Shown one piece after another: positions 55,562-64,000 of a stretch of 64,000 nucleotides of DNA. A model generated the notes under the pieces. It had not been told where the DNA came from and ran no database searches. It was given only the letters and a program-made list of their open reading frames with translations. Numbering within the stretch: position 1 is the stretch's first letter; each line of letters opens with the position of its first letter. The stretch comes from Faucicola osloensis_B. GTDB lineage: Bacteria > Pseudomonadota > Gammaproteobacteria > Pseudomonadales > Moraxellaceae. Location: NCBI GenBank assembly GCA_964211495.1, contig CAXORL010000001.1:1212124-1276123 (forward strand), read 5' to 3'. Position numbers and translations under genes: made by a program.

Positions 55562-58333
55562 TCACCCCGCCAAAATCTTGCTAATCTCTCCTAGACAGGA
55601 GCCACAATTGGTGCCTGCTTTGCAATGTTTGCCAACCTCAACGACGGTTTTACAGTGATATTTTTTTATCGTCTCAACAATGGTAGTTTCTCCCACTGAC
55701 ATACAAGAGCAAACAATCCGCCCTGTATCAATAAAACCCGTGGCAGGTTTGCCCATTAATAGCCATTTACGCGTATGGCTATCGAGCGTTGTGCCAAATT
55801 GGCTATTAAGCCAGTTAGGGGTAGGTAGTTTGTGCTCGTGGGTGCTCAAAAATACTAGCGCATGGACTTGCCCGTTTTGCAATATCGCAAGGCGTAAATC
55901 TTGGCTGGTGTTATCGGTATCAATATGTTGATAATGGATAATATCGAAGTTGTAGGCTTGCGCTGGTTGATTGAGCCATACACTTAACTGCTGTTGCCAA
56001 TACTGCTTATCAAACCAAGTTGTCATGGCCGCAGACTGATTATCAATGGCAAAAAAATACTGGCTACTGTTTGACTGGCGATTACGCACCCAATAAGTCA
56101 TATCTGGCGATTCGAGCCAATTTAGCAGGTTTTCATCACAGTGTTTATCAATCAATAACCATCCAAATGCTTGCATGGTTAGCTTTTGCAGCCTGACAGG
56201 TTGGTGCTTGAGCTGCGGTTGCTGTGAAAAGGGGTCATGATGATTGCTGATAAGCTTACCGACACGCGCGTTGGCGGCAAAGTGCTGATTCCAGTGCATG
56301 GGTATAAACACATCGCCTTGGCGTTGTTTTTCAGTCACATCCGCCCGCACTAAGATAGTGCCGTTGGGACTGTTAATTTGCACAAAATCGTTATTTTGTA
56401 CACCCAAAGGTTTGGCGTCAATCGGATGAATCGCAACCAGTGGGTGCGGTAAATGCTGATTAAGCTGTGGGGCAATCCCTGTGCGGGTCATGGTATGCCA
56501 TTGGTCACGCGAGCGACCTGTGTTAAGCACCAGTGGATATTGCTCATCAGGCAATGACTTGGGTACTGCAGGACTAACGGTGACAAAATGCAGTTTTTGG
56601 GTATCAGTATAAGTGGTGCCGATAGTGGTATGTGCGTCTTGTTTTTGTAGTCCAAAATAATGCGGTTGACCCCACTGAAATGGTGCCAAATTATCATACC
56701 CGTTTTGGCTAATATGGGCTAAATGACTGATATTAAAACTTCGGCTATCTGTATTTTTTTCACCGCCATTCTTTTCGCCACTAAGTCGAGCGTGTTCGGC
56801 AAACACTTGCGATTCGTGGGTGTAATCAAAACCTAAAAAACCCATTTTCTGTGCCACTTGGCTGACTATCCACCAGTCGGGCTTGGCATCAGCAAATGGG
56901 GTGACTAAGCGGCGCTGGCGAGAGATACGGCGTTCGCTGTTGGTGACCGTGCCTGATTTTTCACTCCAGCCTTGCGCGGGCAAAACCACATCGGCAAAGT
57001 CGAGCGTGTCGCTGTCTTTTGAGCAGTCAGACACGATGACCAGGGGGCATTGCTGTAACGCCATGGCAAATTTGTCTGCTTCTGGCAGACTGACCACAGG
57101 ATTGGTCGCCATAATCCAAATCGCTTTAATTTGCCCCTCCAAAATAGCATCGGCACATTGGGTTGCCTTGATACCATCTTTACCACTAATACTAGTCGGT
57201 GCTTGCCAAAAGTTGGCTACTGTTTGACGATGGTCGCTGTTTTTGAGCTCAAAATGACTGGCAAGCAGATTGGCTAACGCCCCGACCTCTCGCCCACCCA
57301 TGGCATTGGGCTGTCCTGTAATTGAGAATGCCCCTGCCCCTTCATAACCCAGTTTGCCTGTATAAAGGTGGCAATTGATAATGCTATTGACCTTATCGGT
57401 GCCATTACTGGCTTGATTGACACCCATGGAGTAAAAACTCACGGTTTTCGTGGTAGTGGCAAACAATTGGTAAAACTCGGTTAAATCACTTTCGTTGACA
57501 CCGCAAATTTTGGCAACTTTTTTAATCGTCCAACTGTCACTGGCCGCAAGCGCATCAGCAAGATTGTCACAATGCCTGAGATAATCGTAATTGGCATAGC
57601 CGTTTTGGTGCAAGTAATTGAGTAGTCCGACAAATAAATGGGTATCTGTGCCGGAGCGAATCGGCAAATGCAAGTCAGCAATCGCGGTGCTGTCAGTGGC
57701 TCGTGGGTCAATCACCACGATTTTTTTGTTGGGATTGGCTTGTTTGCTGGATTTTAACCGACCAAATAAAATCGGATGACACCACGCCATATTCGAACCG
57801 ATAATGATAAATAGGTCGCTGTTTTCGATGTCTTCATAATTACAAGGCACAGTGTCCGAGCCAAATGCTCGCTTGTAGCCAGCCACCGCTGATGACATAC
57901 ACAGTCGAGAATTGGAGTCCAAATTATTGGTACCCAAAAAACCTTTGGTAAATTTGTTTGCCACGTAATAATCTTCGGTGAGCAGTTGTCCTGATACATA
58001 TAGCATAACGCTGTCGGCGCCGTACTCATCAATGGTCTGTTGCAATGATTTGGCAACAAAATCGGTGGCGGTATCCCAATCGACTGGCTCGCCATGAATC
58101 ATCGGATGGGCCAAACGGCGGTCACGATCGAGCGTATCGCCCAACGCTTTGCCTTTAGAGCATAATTTGCCAAAATTGGCAGGATGGGTTGGATCACCGT
58201 CAATGCTGACGTGTTGGGTATTCTCATCAATCGTCGCCAACACGCCACAGCCAACACCGCAATAGGCACAGGTAGTCTTGACTTGTGTCAGGGGAGATTT
58301 TTGTTGTACTAAATGTTGTATAGTTGTTGTCAC
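55562..58333 (-). CDS. nasA: Assimilatory nitrate reductase catalytic subunit
   Basis: The product has 923 residues. N-terminal [4Fe-4S] cluster Cys22, 25, 29 and 58 (CAYCGVGCGV; GKLCSKG). Mo-bis-MGD domain with probable ligand Cys145 (SNSRLCMSSAV). The C-terminus has a Bfd-like [2Fe-2S] domain (IVCSCMSVGETTIVE; HCKAGTNCGSCLGEI). It reduces nitrate to nitrite in the cytoplasm for nitrogen assimilation. Probably co-transcribed with the FAD oxidoreductase 39 bases upstream. Confidence 0.93.
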   Translation of the reverse strand: MTTTIQHLVQQKSPLTQVKTTCAYCGVGCGVLATIDENTQHVSIDGDPTHPANFGKLCSKGKALGDTLDRDRRLAHPMIHGEPVDWDTATDFVAKSLQQTIDEYGADSVMLYVSGQLLTEDYYVANKFTKGFLGTNNLDSNSRLCMSSAVAGYKRAFGSDTVPCNYEDIENSDLFIIIGSNMAWCHPILFGRLKSSKQANPNKKIVVIDPRATDSTAIADLHLPIRSGTDTHLFVGLLNYLHQNGYANYDYLRHCDNLADALAASDSWTIKKVAKICGVNESDLTEFYQLFATTTKTVSFYSMGVNQASNGTDKVNSIINCHLYTGKLGYEGAGAFSITGQPNAMGGREVGALANLLASHFELKNSDHRQTVANFWQAPTSISGKDGIKATQCADAILEGQIKAIWIMATNPVVSLPEADKFAMALQQCPLVIVSDCSKDSDTLDFADVVLPAQGWSEKSGTVTNSERRISRQRRLVTPFADAKPDWWIVSQVAQKMGFLGFDYTHESQVFAEHARLSGEKNGGEKNTDSRSFNISHLAHISQNGYDNLAPFQWGQPHYFGLQKQDAHTTIGTTYTDTQKLHFVTVSPAVPKSLPDEQYPLVLNTGRSRDQWHTMTRTGIAPQLNQHLPHPLVAIHPIDAKPLGVQNNDFVQINSPNGTILVRADVTEKQRQGDVFIPMHWNQHFAANARVGKLISNHHDPFSQQPQLKHQPVRLQKLTMQAFGWLLIDKHCDENLLNWLESPDMTYWVRNRQSNSSQYFFAIDNQSAAMTTWFDKQYWQQQLSVWLNQPAQAYNFDIIHYQHIDTDNTSQDLRLAILQNGQVHALVFLSTHEHKLPTPNWLNSQFGTTLDSHTRKWLLMGKPATGFIDTGRIVCSCMSVGETTIVETIKKYHCKTVVEVGKHCKAGTNCGSCLGEISKILAG

Positions 58334-58372
58334 ACGTTAACCTTTTACTATTTTTAATTTCTACCAGTCAGA

Positions 58373-59680
58373 TCAGCCCGCCAGCAACTCTTCACAAAAC
58401 GCTTTGCCAAACAGTAATTTATCTTTGATGGTTGAAATATCTTGTTGATTTTGAATCAGTTCAAAAAACCAACCGCCCTCTTGTACATCACCATATAGCA
58501 CTGCAGATAAAATACGGTTGTCTTTTACGGTGATTTTTTGGTAGATGCTATGGCTAGGGTCTTGATAAATCAACTGCTCGCAGTCGTGACTCACATCGAT
58601 ATCACCTGCCGAAAACAGCGCCACGCCCGAGACCTTTAGCTTGGTTGCCGTTGGTTGTACGCTAAACACGGGCGAGGTGCTGTCTGGCTGCTCGTTTAAG
58701 GTATATAGCAGAATATTGGCTTGCTCATATACAGGTGCGACGAGCCCAAATAGCTGGTTGTCAAACTGTACACACTCGCCAATCGCATACACGTCTGGGG
58801 TATGGGTTCGCATTTGGTTATCAACCAAAATCCCCCGCTCGCAAGTGATACCGACCTGTTGCGCAAGGGCAATATTGGGTCGCACGCCGACGGTCATGAT
58901 AATGCAATCGCTGTCAATGGTTTTGGCAGGGATGGATGTATCGACATTATCCGTGTAAGTCAGTCCAGTAACCTGGTTATCCTCATCCACGCAAATCGCT
59001 TGGGAGTTGGCGTTGAGCACAAACTCAATACCTTTGTTTTCAAAGTAAGTTTGCAGTAAATCGGCAGCGGTTTTATCCAGTTGGCGATTGAGTAAATAGC
59101 CTGCCCCATGTACCACCGTGACTTTCGCTCCCTGTTGTACCAAAGCATTGGCAGCCTCAAGACCGAGTAACCCACCGCCGATAACCAGGCATTTTGGAGA
59201 TTTTTTGCCATTATGATTGGTTTTTGCGATATCTAGCATAGCGTCCACATCGGCTTTGGTACGAAAACCCATGACGCCTTTTGCGGTATGATTGGGCAAT
59301 GGCAAAATAAATGGCGTTGAACCTGTGGCAAACACTAATTTGTCATAGCCGATGGTTTCGCCACTGTCGGTGATGACCTGATGAGCAGCAAGATTGATAT
59401 CGCTAACAGTGCAGCCTGTTTTTACAGTGATGTTATGGTTAGCGTACTCCTCTTGAGAAAATAGATAAATCTCAGCGAAGCGTTTTTCCCCTGCCAATAC
59501 AGGCGATAGCATAATACGGTTATAGCCTGCATATGGCTCGCTGTTGATAAGCGTGATGGCAAACTCATCTCGACTTTGCTCGCTTTGACTGTCAACCCCC
59601 AGTCTGCTTTTGGCATACTGCATGGCAAAGCGTGTCCCTGCCATCCCCGCCCCTATGATAAGAATATGTGTATGTTGCAT
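58373..59680 (-). CDS. FAD/NAD(P)H oxidoreductase of nitrate assimilation (NirB N-terminal-like/NasB)
   Basis: The product has 435 residues. FAD motif ILIIGAGMAGTRFAMQYA (6-23); a second Rossmann GGGLLGLEAANALVQQGAKV (about 168-187); VYAIGECVQF late. It matches the N-terminal two domains of NirB/NasB-type enzymes but lacks the [2Fe-2S] and siroheme parts, so it probably donates electrons to NasA. A weak sigma-54-like motif stands upstream. Confidence 0.82.
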   Translation of the reverse strand: MQHTHILIIGAGMAGTRFAMQYAKSRLGVDSQSEQSRDEFAITLINSEPYAGYNRIMLSPVLAGEKRFAEIYLFSQEEYANHNITVKTGCTVSDINLAAHQVITDSGETIGYDKLVFATGSTPFILPLPNHTAKGVMGFRTKADVDAMLDIAKTNHNGKKSPKCLVIGGGLLGLEAANALVQQGAKVTVVHGAGYLLNRQLDKTAADLLQTYFENKGIEFVLNANSQAICVDEDNQVTGLTYTDNVDTSIPAKTIDSDCIIMTVGVRPNIALAQQVGITCERGILVDNQMRTHTPDVYAIGECVQFDNQLFGLVAPVYEQANILLYTLNEQPDSTSPVFSVQPTATKLKVSGVALFSAGDIDVSHDCEQLIYQDPSHSIYQKITVKDNRILSAVLYGDVQEGGWFFELIQNQQDISTIKDKLLFGKAFCEELLAG

Positions 59681-59759
59681 TATTTGGCTGACCTTGCTTA
59701 TCCGAACCGATATTCAATACTTTAAAATTTAGCACTTTAGAATCTAGCACTTTAGATAA

Positions 59760-59775
59760 TTCAAAATTTATGCCA
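59760..59775 (-). promoter_or_regulatory. Sigma-54-like promoter motif before the FAD oxidoreductase
   Basis: TGGCATAAATTTTGAA on the minus strand matches the two other motifs except GA instead of GC at -12. It is about 80 bases before the start. Confidence 0.45.
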
Positions 59776-60104
59776 ACCGTTTTAAACCGTTGTTTTTTAC
59801 TGTTTTCTATGATGTTTTAAATTTTGGCTATTATTTGCCGGACAGTGTGATGGATGTTGACCACTCTTTGAATTTAATCTCTTTAACTGTGCATGACTGT
59901 TTGACGGTTTTTAAAATATTTTTAGACATTTTTTTGCTTATTTATCTGCATTATTTTTTCACCTTATCGATTACTTACCAAAATAGTGCAGTACGGCGTC
60001 AAATTTTCACCACTCATGCTAAGCCGTGAAAGTTTTATCACAGCAAAATAGCTAATTGATGGGGAATTCAAAAAAATTATTGCAAAAACAAAGGTTTATG
60101 ATAA

Positions 60105-60120
60105 TGGCATAAATATTGCT
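60105..60120 (+). promoter_or_regulatory. Sigma-54 promoter of narK
   Basis: TGGCATAAATATTGCT has GG and GC 12 bases apart, as RpoN promoters require. It is about 50 bases before the start. Confidence 0.75.
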
Positions 60121-60168
60121 TTTGCCTTGTTACCGTGACCCGTACAGGCTTACTTAAAGGAGAAGCAG

Positions 60169-61641
60169 ATGCCCCAACGTTTACCGCTGTTTGCTATGAA
60201 ATTACCCCGTATCAAGGTGTTACATTACACCTGGTTTGCTTTTTTCGTCACCTTTTTAATTTGGTTTGCTCATGTGGCATTGATGCCAACCATCAAACAA
60301 TATTTTCATTTGAGCGATGGACAAGTCAAAGCAATCTTGATGCTCAATGTGGCTTTGACCATTCCTGCCCGTTTGCTAATTGGCGCGATGGTCGATAGAT
60401 ACGGCCCCAAGCGTTCGTATAGTGCTGTGTTGTTGATTAGCGGTTTTTTGTGTTTTGTGTTTGCTTTTGCCCAAAGTTTCCAAATGCTGGCGATTGGGCG
60501 GTTTTTGCTAGGTTTTGTCGGTGCAGGATTCGTGGTTGGGATTCGTTTGATTTCAGAATGGTTTCCTGTCAATGAAGTCGGCTCGGCAGAAGGGGTGTAC
60601 GGCGGTTGGGGCAATTTTGGGGCGGCAGTAGCGTCAATGTCGATGCCGATTCTTGCCTTAGTGTATGGCGGTGCAGACGGTTGGCGGTATGCGATTGCGA
60701 CCACAGGCGTGATTGCGATTGTTTACTCGGTCATTTTTTATCGTGGTGTCAGTGATACACCCAAAGGCGCGACTTATTTTAAACCAAAAAAATCAGGCGG
60801 TTTGGAAGTATCCAGCAAAGCAGACTTTTACTTTTATGCGGTGATGATTTTACCGATTTATGCGATTTTGTTTTTGTTGGCGTGGCGTTTGTCACCTAGC
60901 GGATTAAAATTATTAACCGCTAATCAAACCATGCTGGCATATGCGGTGGTGGCGGTGCTTGTAGTCTATCAATATATCAAAATCTGGTCAGTCAATAAGC
61001 ATTTATTTGATACATCTCGCCCTGCGGTAAATCCAGAATATGGTTATCAGTTCAAACAAGTGGCGATTTTGGACATGGCATATTTGGCATGTTTTGGCTC
61101 TGAGTTGGCAGTGGTGTCGATGTTGCCGCAATTTTTTATTACCAACTATGGTGTATCGCATACTTTAGCAGGGTTGACTGCAGGCTGTTTTGCGGTGATG
61201 AATTTATTTGCTCGTCCTGGCGGTGGTTTTATGTCCGATGCGGTCGGTCGTCGTAAAGTATTGATGATTGCATTGGCAGGGCAAACGGTGGGTTATCTGC
61301 TAATGACGCAAATGACCAAGTTACCATTGGCGGGTGCAGTGGCAATCGTGCTGCTTACTTCTGTATTTGTGCAAGCAGCATGCGGTGCAGTGTACTCAGT
61401 GGTTCCGCTCATTCAACGTCGTATGACAGGGCAAATTGCTGGTATGGCGGGTGCATATGGTAACGTAGGTGGGGTGTTGTTTTTGACTATTTTCTCTATG
61501 GTATCGCCAATAGGATTCTTTATTACCCTCGCGATTTTTGCAGGAATTGCGTTTATTGGCGCGACCTTCTTGAGCGAGCCACAAGGACATATGGTCGAGG
61601 TGCACGAAGATGGCACGATTGAGCGAATTGCGATAGCGTAA
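60169..61641 (+). CDS. narK: NarK-type nitrate/nitrite transporter
   Basis: The product has 490 residues, 12 membrane helices of the MFS. Substrate-site Arg in ALTIPARLLIGAMVDRYG, nitrate signature GGWGNFGAAVASMSMP and the second signature AGAYGNVGGVLFLTIFS are present. It takes up nitrate for NasA. AAAGGAGAAGCAG is the ribosome site. The start could also be internal at residue 9-10, but the first is favoured by its ribosome site. Confidence 0.93.
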   Translation: MPQRLPLFAMKLPRIKVLHYTWFAFFVTFLIWFAHVALMPTIKQYFHLSDGQVKAILMLNVALTIPARLLIGAMVDRYGPKRSYSAVLLISGFLCFVFAFAQSFQMLAIGRFLLGFVGAGFVVGIRLISEWFPVNEVGSAEGVYGGWGNFGAAVASMSMPILALVYGGADGWRYAIATTGVIAIVYSVIFYRGVSDTPKGATYFKPKKSGGLEVSSKADFYFYAVMILPIYAILFLLAWRLSPSGLKLLTANQTMLAYAVVAVLVVYQYIKIWSVNKHLFDTSRPAVNPEYGYQFKQVAILDMAYLACFGSELAVVSMLPQFFITNYGVSHTLAGLTAGCFAVMNLFARPGGGFMSDAVGRRKVLMIALAGQTVGYLLMTQMTKLPLAGAVAIVLLTSVFVQAACGAVYSVVPLIQRRMTGQIAGMAGAYGNVGGVLFLTIFSMVSPIGFFITLAIFAGIAFIGATFLSEPQGHMVEVHEDGTIERIAIA

Positions 61642-61773
61642 TCGCTGTTTAAATCTAACCAAAAAACAGTCAACCAGTAGACAAGGAAGTCTAGTTAGTA
61701 AGGCAAAAAAGGGTGTATGCCCTTTTTTCATTTTTGCACAATGCGTAGCAACCGTGCTAGTAAGGAAAAACCC

Positions 61774-63729
61774 ATGTCAAAAGCCATTCAGCAAAATACC
61801 CCCAGTTCTCAATCCTTACCACAGTCCTTGCCGCAACTACTGGCCCGTGCTGCTAGTCATGCAGGGCGCAAAGCTGAAAATCAAGACACCTTGACAATGC
61901 AAACGCTAGTGCCAACAGGGGATAGCAGCGCCGCTCAGCTTGCGTGGCAAGTCACCGCTTTAGCTGACGGGGTCAGCAGCTGTGGACAACCAAAGCTCGC
62001 CAGCCAATGGGTGATTGATACGCTAATCGACCAATTAACCATGCACCAAGCTGACATGGTGACAAACCCTGTTACTAGCCCTATTACTAACTTTGTGACT
62101 AGCGATTCATTGAATAATAACAGTGCCGAAACGCTGGCCCAAATGCTCACCAAAAGCGTGCATATTATCAATGATTTTTTGTATTTTAGTGATCACCATG
62201 ACAGCTTCGATTCAGCCTCGCAGCGGTATTTGCCCAAATTACTCTCAACCTTATCTGGTCTGCTGTTTACCGAGCCTTTATTATCCGAGCACTCGGCAGT
62301 GTTATTCCACACGGGCGATAGCCGTATCTATCGGCTACGACACAACAAACTGCGCGTACTCACCCAAGACCACAGACACAAACGAGGGCGAGACAAAGGC
62401 GCGTTAGCCGCTGCACTTGGCGCAGATGCCCATGTGGAGTTACAACTTGCCCAAATTGATGTATTGCACGAAGATGTGTTTTTGATAATGACCGATGGCG
62501 TGTATGAATTTATTGGTGATGATGAATTGTTGTTACTCACCCAATCGTCATTGGGCAAATTGTTGGCGTTAGATAACTCCACCACCCTAGACTTAGAAAA
62601 TTTGCCAGAAACCTTGTGCCAAGTGGCATTGGAAAATGGCAGTAACGACAATGTCAGTTGCGTGATGATAGCCGTCTTGCCAAAAGTTGCGAGAATTTTG
62701 GCGAATGCAGATTTTGACAAAGCTGGCTTTGCCGAACATACAGACAATCGTCATGCCGTTACCCGTTTACGCATTCCACCTGTGCTAACGGCCGGCGACA
62801 AGCTTGATCATTTTACCATTGACAAAGTGGTGCAAAACACGCCACGCAGTAGCGTGTATTTGGCTACCGACAGCACCGCTGACACAGGCGATAATCAGCG
62901 TATTATCAAAGTGCCATCTGCCTATTATGAAGACGATAGCGGATTTTTACGGCTGTTTTTAAAAGAAGAAAAAATAGGGTTAAGCCTTAATCACCCAAGC
63001 TTACTAAAATTTTACCCCAAACCGATGAATAGCCAATATCTGTACCATGTCACCGAATTTTTGCAAGGCATGAGCTTGCGTGAATTTATCGACACCCAGC
63101 CGCCGTTATCGGTTGCCCAAACCTTTGCTATTGTCAATCAAATCGGTATGGCGCTGCGAGTCATGCACCGTAATTATCTACTCCATCAAGATATCAAGCC
63201 CGAAAATATCATGCTGCTGCCATCGGGTCATATCAAGCTCATTGACTTTGGTTCGGTTGGCTCGTTGCTCTTAAGAACTGGGCATACACCGCCTGTGGGC
63301 GATTTACATTATACTGCCCCCGAATATTTTAGCGATGCACCAAAAGGGGTATATTCCGATATCTTCTCGCTGGGTGTAGTGACTTATGAGATGCTGACAG
63401 GGCTACAACCATTCGATGTCGATACCTTGACCACTGCGATGACCGCCCAAACTACCCAAAAACTGGCGTTCAAAAACGTACGGCAATTGCGCGCGGATTT
63501 GCCATTTTGGGTCAATGACGTGCTGATTCGTGCTCTGCAAGCAGATAGCAACCGCCGCTATCAGAGCATTGGCGATTTTCTCACCGACCTTGACCCCAAA
63601 AGCCATGCCGACGATAAAGCCAAGCAGCCGCTAATTGACAAACATCCTGTGTTATTTTGGCAACTGGTAAGCGGCATATTAACGGTGCTGTTGCTCATCA
63701 CTTGGTTACTGGTTGCGTTAAATCACTAA
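61774..63729 (+). CDS. PP2C-like phosphatase/Ser-Thr kinase fusion, membrane anchored
   Basis: ATG 61774 (TAAGGA upstream) gives 651 residues. Residues about 20-290 are PP2C-like: ENQDTLT, VTALADGVSSCG, HTGDSRIYRLRHNKLRVLTQ, IMTDGVYEFI and NGSNDNVS. Residues about 330-600 are a protein kinase: QRIIKVPS (Lys), LHQDIKPENIM (catalytic loop), KLIDFGS (DFG), YTAPEYF (APE). A final membrane helix (about 626-646) anchors it. The Gly-rich loop is poor. Linked by context to nitrate uptake. I infer a regulatory role. Confidence 0.88.
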   Translation: MSKAIQQNTPSSQSLPQSLPQLLARAASHAGRKAENQDTLTMQTLVPTGDSSAAQLAWQVTALADGVSSCGQPKLASQWVIDTLIDQLTMHQADMVTNPVTSPITNFVTSDSLNNNSAETLAQMLTKSVHIINDFLYFSDHHDSFDSASQRYLPKLLSTLSGLLFTEPLLSEHSAVLFHTGDSRIYRLRHNKLRVLTQDHRHKRGRDKGALAAALGADAHVELQLAQIDVLHEDVFLIMTDGVYEFIGDDELLLLTQSSLGKLLALDNSTTLDLENLPETLCQVALENGSNDNVSCVMIAVLPKVARILANADFDKAGFAEHTDNRHAVTRLRIPPVLTAGDKLDHFTIDKVVQNTPRSSVYLATDSTADTGDNQRIIKVPSAYYEDDSGFLRLFLKEEKIGLSLNHPSLLKFYPKPMNSQYLYHVTEFLQGMSLREFIDTQPPLSVAQTFAIVNQIGMALRVMHRNYLLHQDIKPENIMLLPSGHIKLIDFGSVGSLLLRTGHTPPVGDLHYTAPEYFSDAPKGVYSDIFSLGVVTYEMLTGLQPFDVDTLTTAMTAQTTQKLAFKNVRQLRADLPFWVNDVLIRALQADSNRRYQSIGDFLTDLDPKSHADDKAKQPLIDKHPVLFWQLVSGILTVLLLITWLLVALNH

Positions 63730-63805
63730 CAATGTGATTTATTTTTCTTAATAGACAATTAACCTATATTTTTTAACCCATTGAAATTTATAGTTAATTT
63801 AAATA

Positions 63806-63822
63806 TTGGCATAAAGTTTGCT
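63806..63822 (+). promoter_or_regulatory. Sigma-54 promoter of nirB
   Basis: TTGGCATAAAGTTTGCT fits the -24 GG/-12 GC rule and shares TGGCATAAA with the narK promoter. It is about 97 bases before nirB. Confidence 0.75.
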
Positions 63823-63918
63823 TATATAACAGTATAGAAAAACTTGGGATAATACACGCCAAAAGCCAGTCATTATCCTAGTCAAAAAGCCAATGTTTCG
63901 TTAGAAGGGATAAATACA

Positions 63919-64000
63919 TGAAAAATCTTATCGTCGTCGGTAATGGCATGGTCGGGCACCACTTTATCGAAAAAGCGATTGAAAAACGCCTACACCAAAC
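63919..64000 (+). CDS. nirB: Nitrite reductase large subunit (partial, N-terminus)
   Basis: The start ATG 63919 has AGAAGGGA upstream. The visible 27 residues, KNLIVVGNGMVGHHFIEKAI, form the FAD-binding start of NirB. The gene continues past the window. It would reduce nitrite to ammonium with a siroheme and NirD. Confidence 0.8.

Larger units (their letters stand above)
59681..60168. promoter_or_regulatory. Divergent control region between nasA-side genes and narK
   Basis: About 490 bases with no convincing gene; a 79-codon frame at 59790-60029 lacks a ribosome site and family. It contains a sigma-54 motif for narK (60105-60120) and a related minus-strand motif (59760-59775). Confidence 0.6.

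Noticed and set aside
58373..59680. Truncated nirB pseudogene
   Set aside because: The frame is intact, has a sensible end and start, and nirB begins separately at 63,919. A stand-alone electron-transfer subunit of NasA is more likely.
59790..60029. 79-codon plus-strand frame upstream of narK
   Set aside because: No ribosome site, low-complexity hydrophobic composition and overlap with the divergent promoter region. More likely non-coding.

Overview
The window holds two different things. Positions 1 to about 43,234 are most of a tailed-phage prophage (its left end lies outside the window). From about 43,235 to the end is ordinary chromosome of a gammaproteobacterium. The host genes suggest Moraxellaceae, possibly a Moraxella osloensis-like organism: moderate GC, a FetA/CopB-like outer-membrane receptor, a split BfrA/BfrB bacterioferritin, and an assimilatory nitrate cluster whose NarK-type transporter sits beside a phosphatase-kinase fusion. 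The genus is inference from gene content only.

Prophage layout. Minus-strand genes run from the early regulators near 34.2 kb leftward. First come small early genes and a replication module (34.2-30.6 kb: Cro-like protein, O-like protein carrying iteron-like repeats, DnaC-like loader). Next are a DUF1064 nuclease, a compact HsdM/HsdS methylase pair and a Q-like antiterminator (27.3-27.7 kb). The late genes follow: DUF2280 small terminase, Mu gp28-like large terminase, Mu gp29-like portal, Mu gpF-like protein, a tail-fibre-like insert (19.2-21.6 kb), a lambda-type head module (protease with nested scaffold, decoration protein, capsid E), head-tail connectors, tail tube, a tail chaperone with a programmed -1 frameshift, tape measure, large tail-tip proteins, holin-like proteins and the start of an M15 endolysin. 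At least eleven hairpin-plus-U-tract terminators lie along the late region, which fits control by processive antitermination.

Immunity. A plus-strand operon (34.3-37.4 kb) encodes a CI-like repressor without a peptidase domain, a HipA_2-like kinase, a DUF3037-like partner and a KilA-N protein. Six copies of an 18-bp palindrome (ATATCGT-N4-ACGATAT) form two triplets: one between repressor and cro, the other over a promoter at 37.5 kb. This resembles lambda OR/OL. The second promoter drives a plus-strand operon (37.7-42.9 kb) with a RecT-like annealing protein, many small unknowns and a terminal excisionase-like gene. The prophage ends in a 3' tRNA fragment, probably tRNA-Ile2(CAU), at about 43,186-43,234. 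No integrase is in the window.

Host region. At 43.5-47.9 kb are a TetR regulator, a DJ-1/PfpI protein, a DUF1330 protein, an ABM-domain protein and a quinone-oxidoreductase-like enzyme. A TetR-like operator occurs at both ends of the first part. At 48.1-55.4 kb is an iron module read on the minus strand: two TonB-dependent receptors, ExbB, ExbD, Bfd and two complementary bacterioferritin subunits, with three Fur-box-like sites. At 55.5-64 kb is nitrate assimilation: NasA with a C-terminal Bfd-like domain, a NirB-like FAD oxidoreductase, a NarK transporter, a PP2C phosphatase/Ser-Thr kinase fusion and the start of nirB. Near-identical sigma-54 promoter motifs precede narK and nirB, with a weaker relative before the FAD oxidoreductase.
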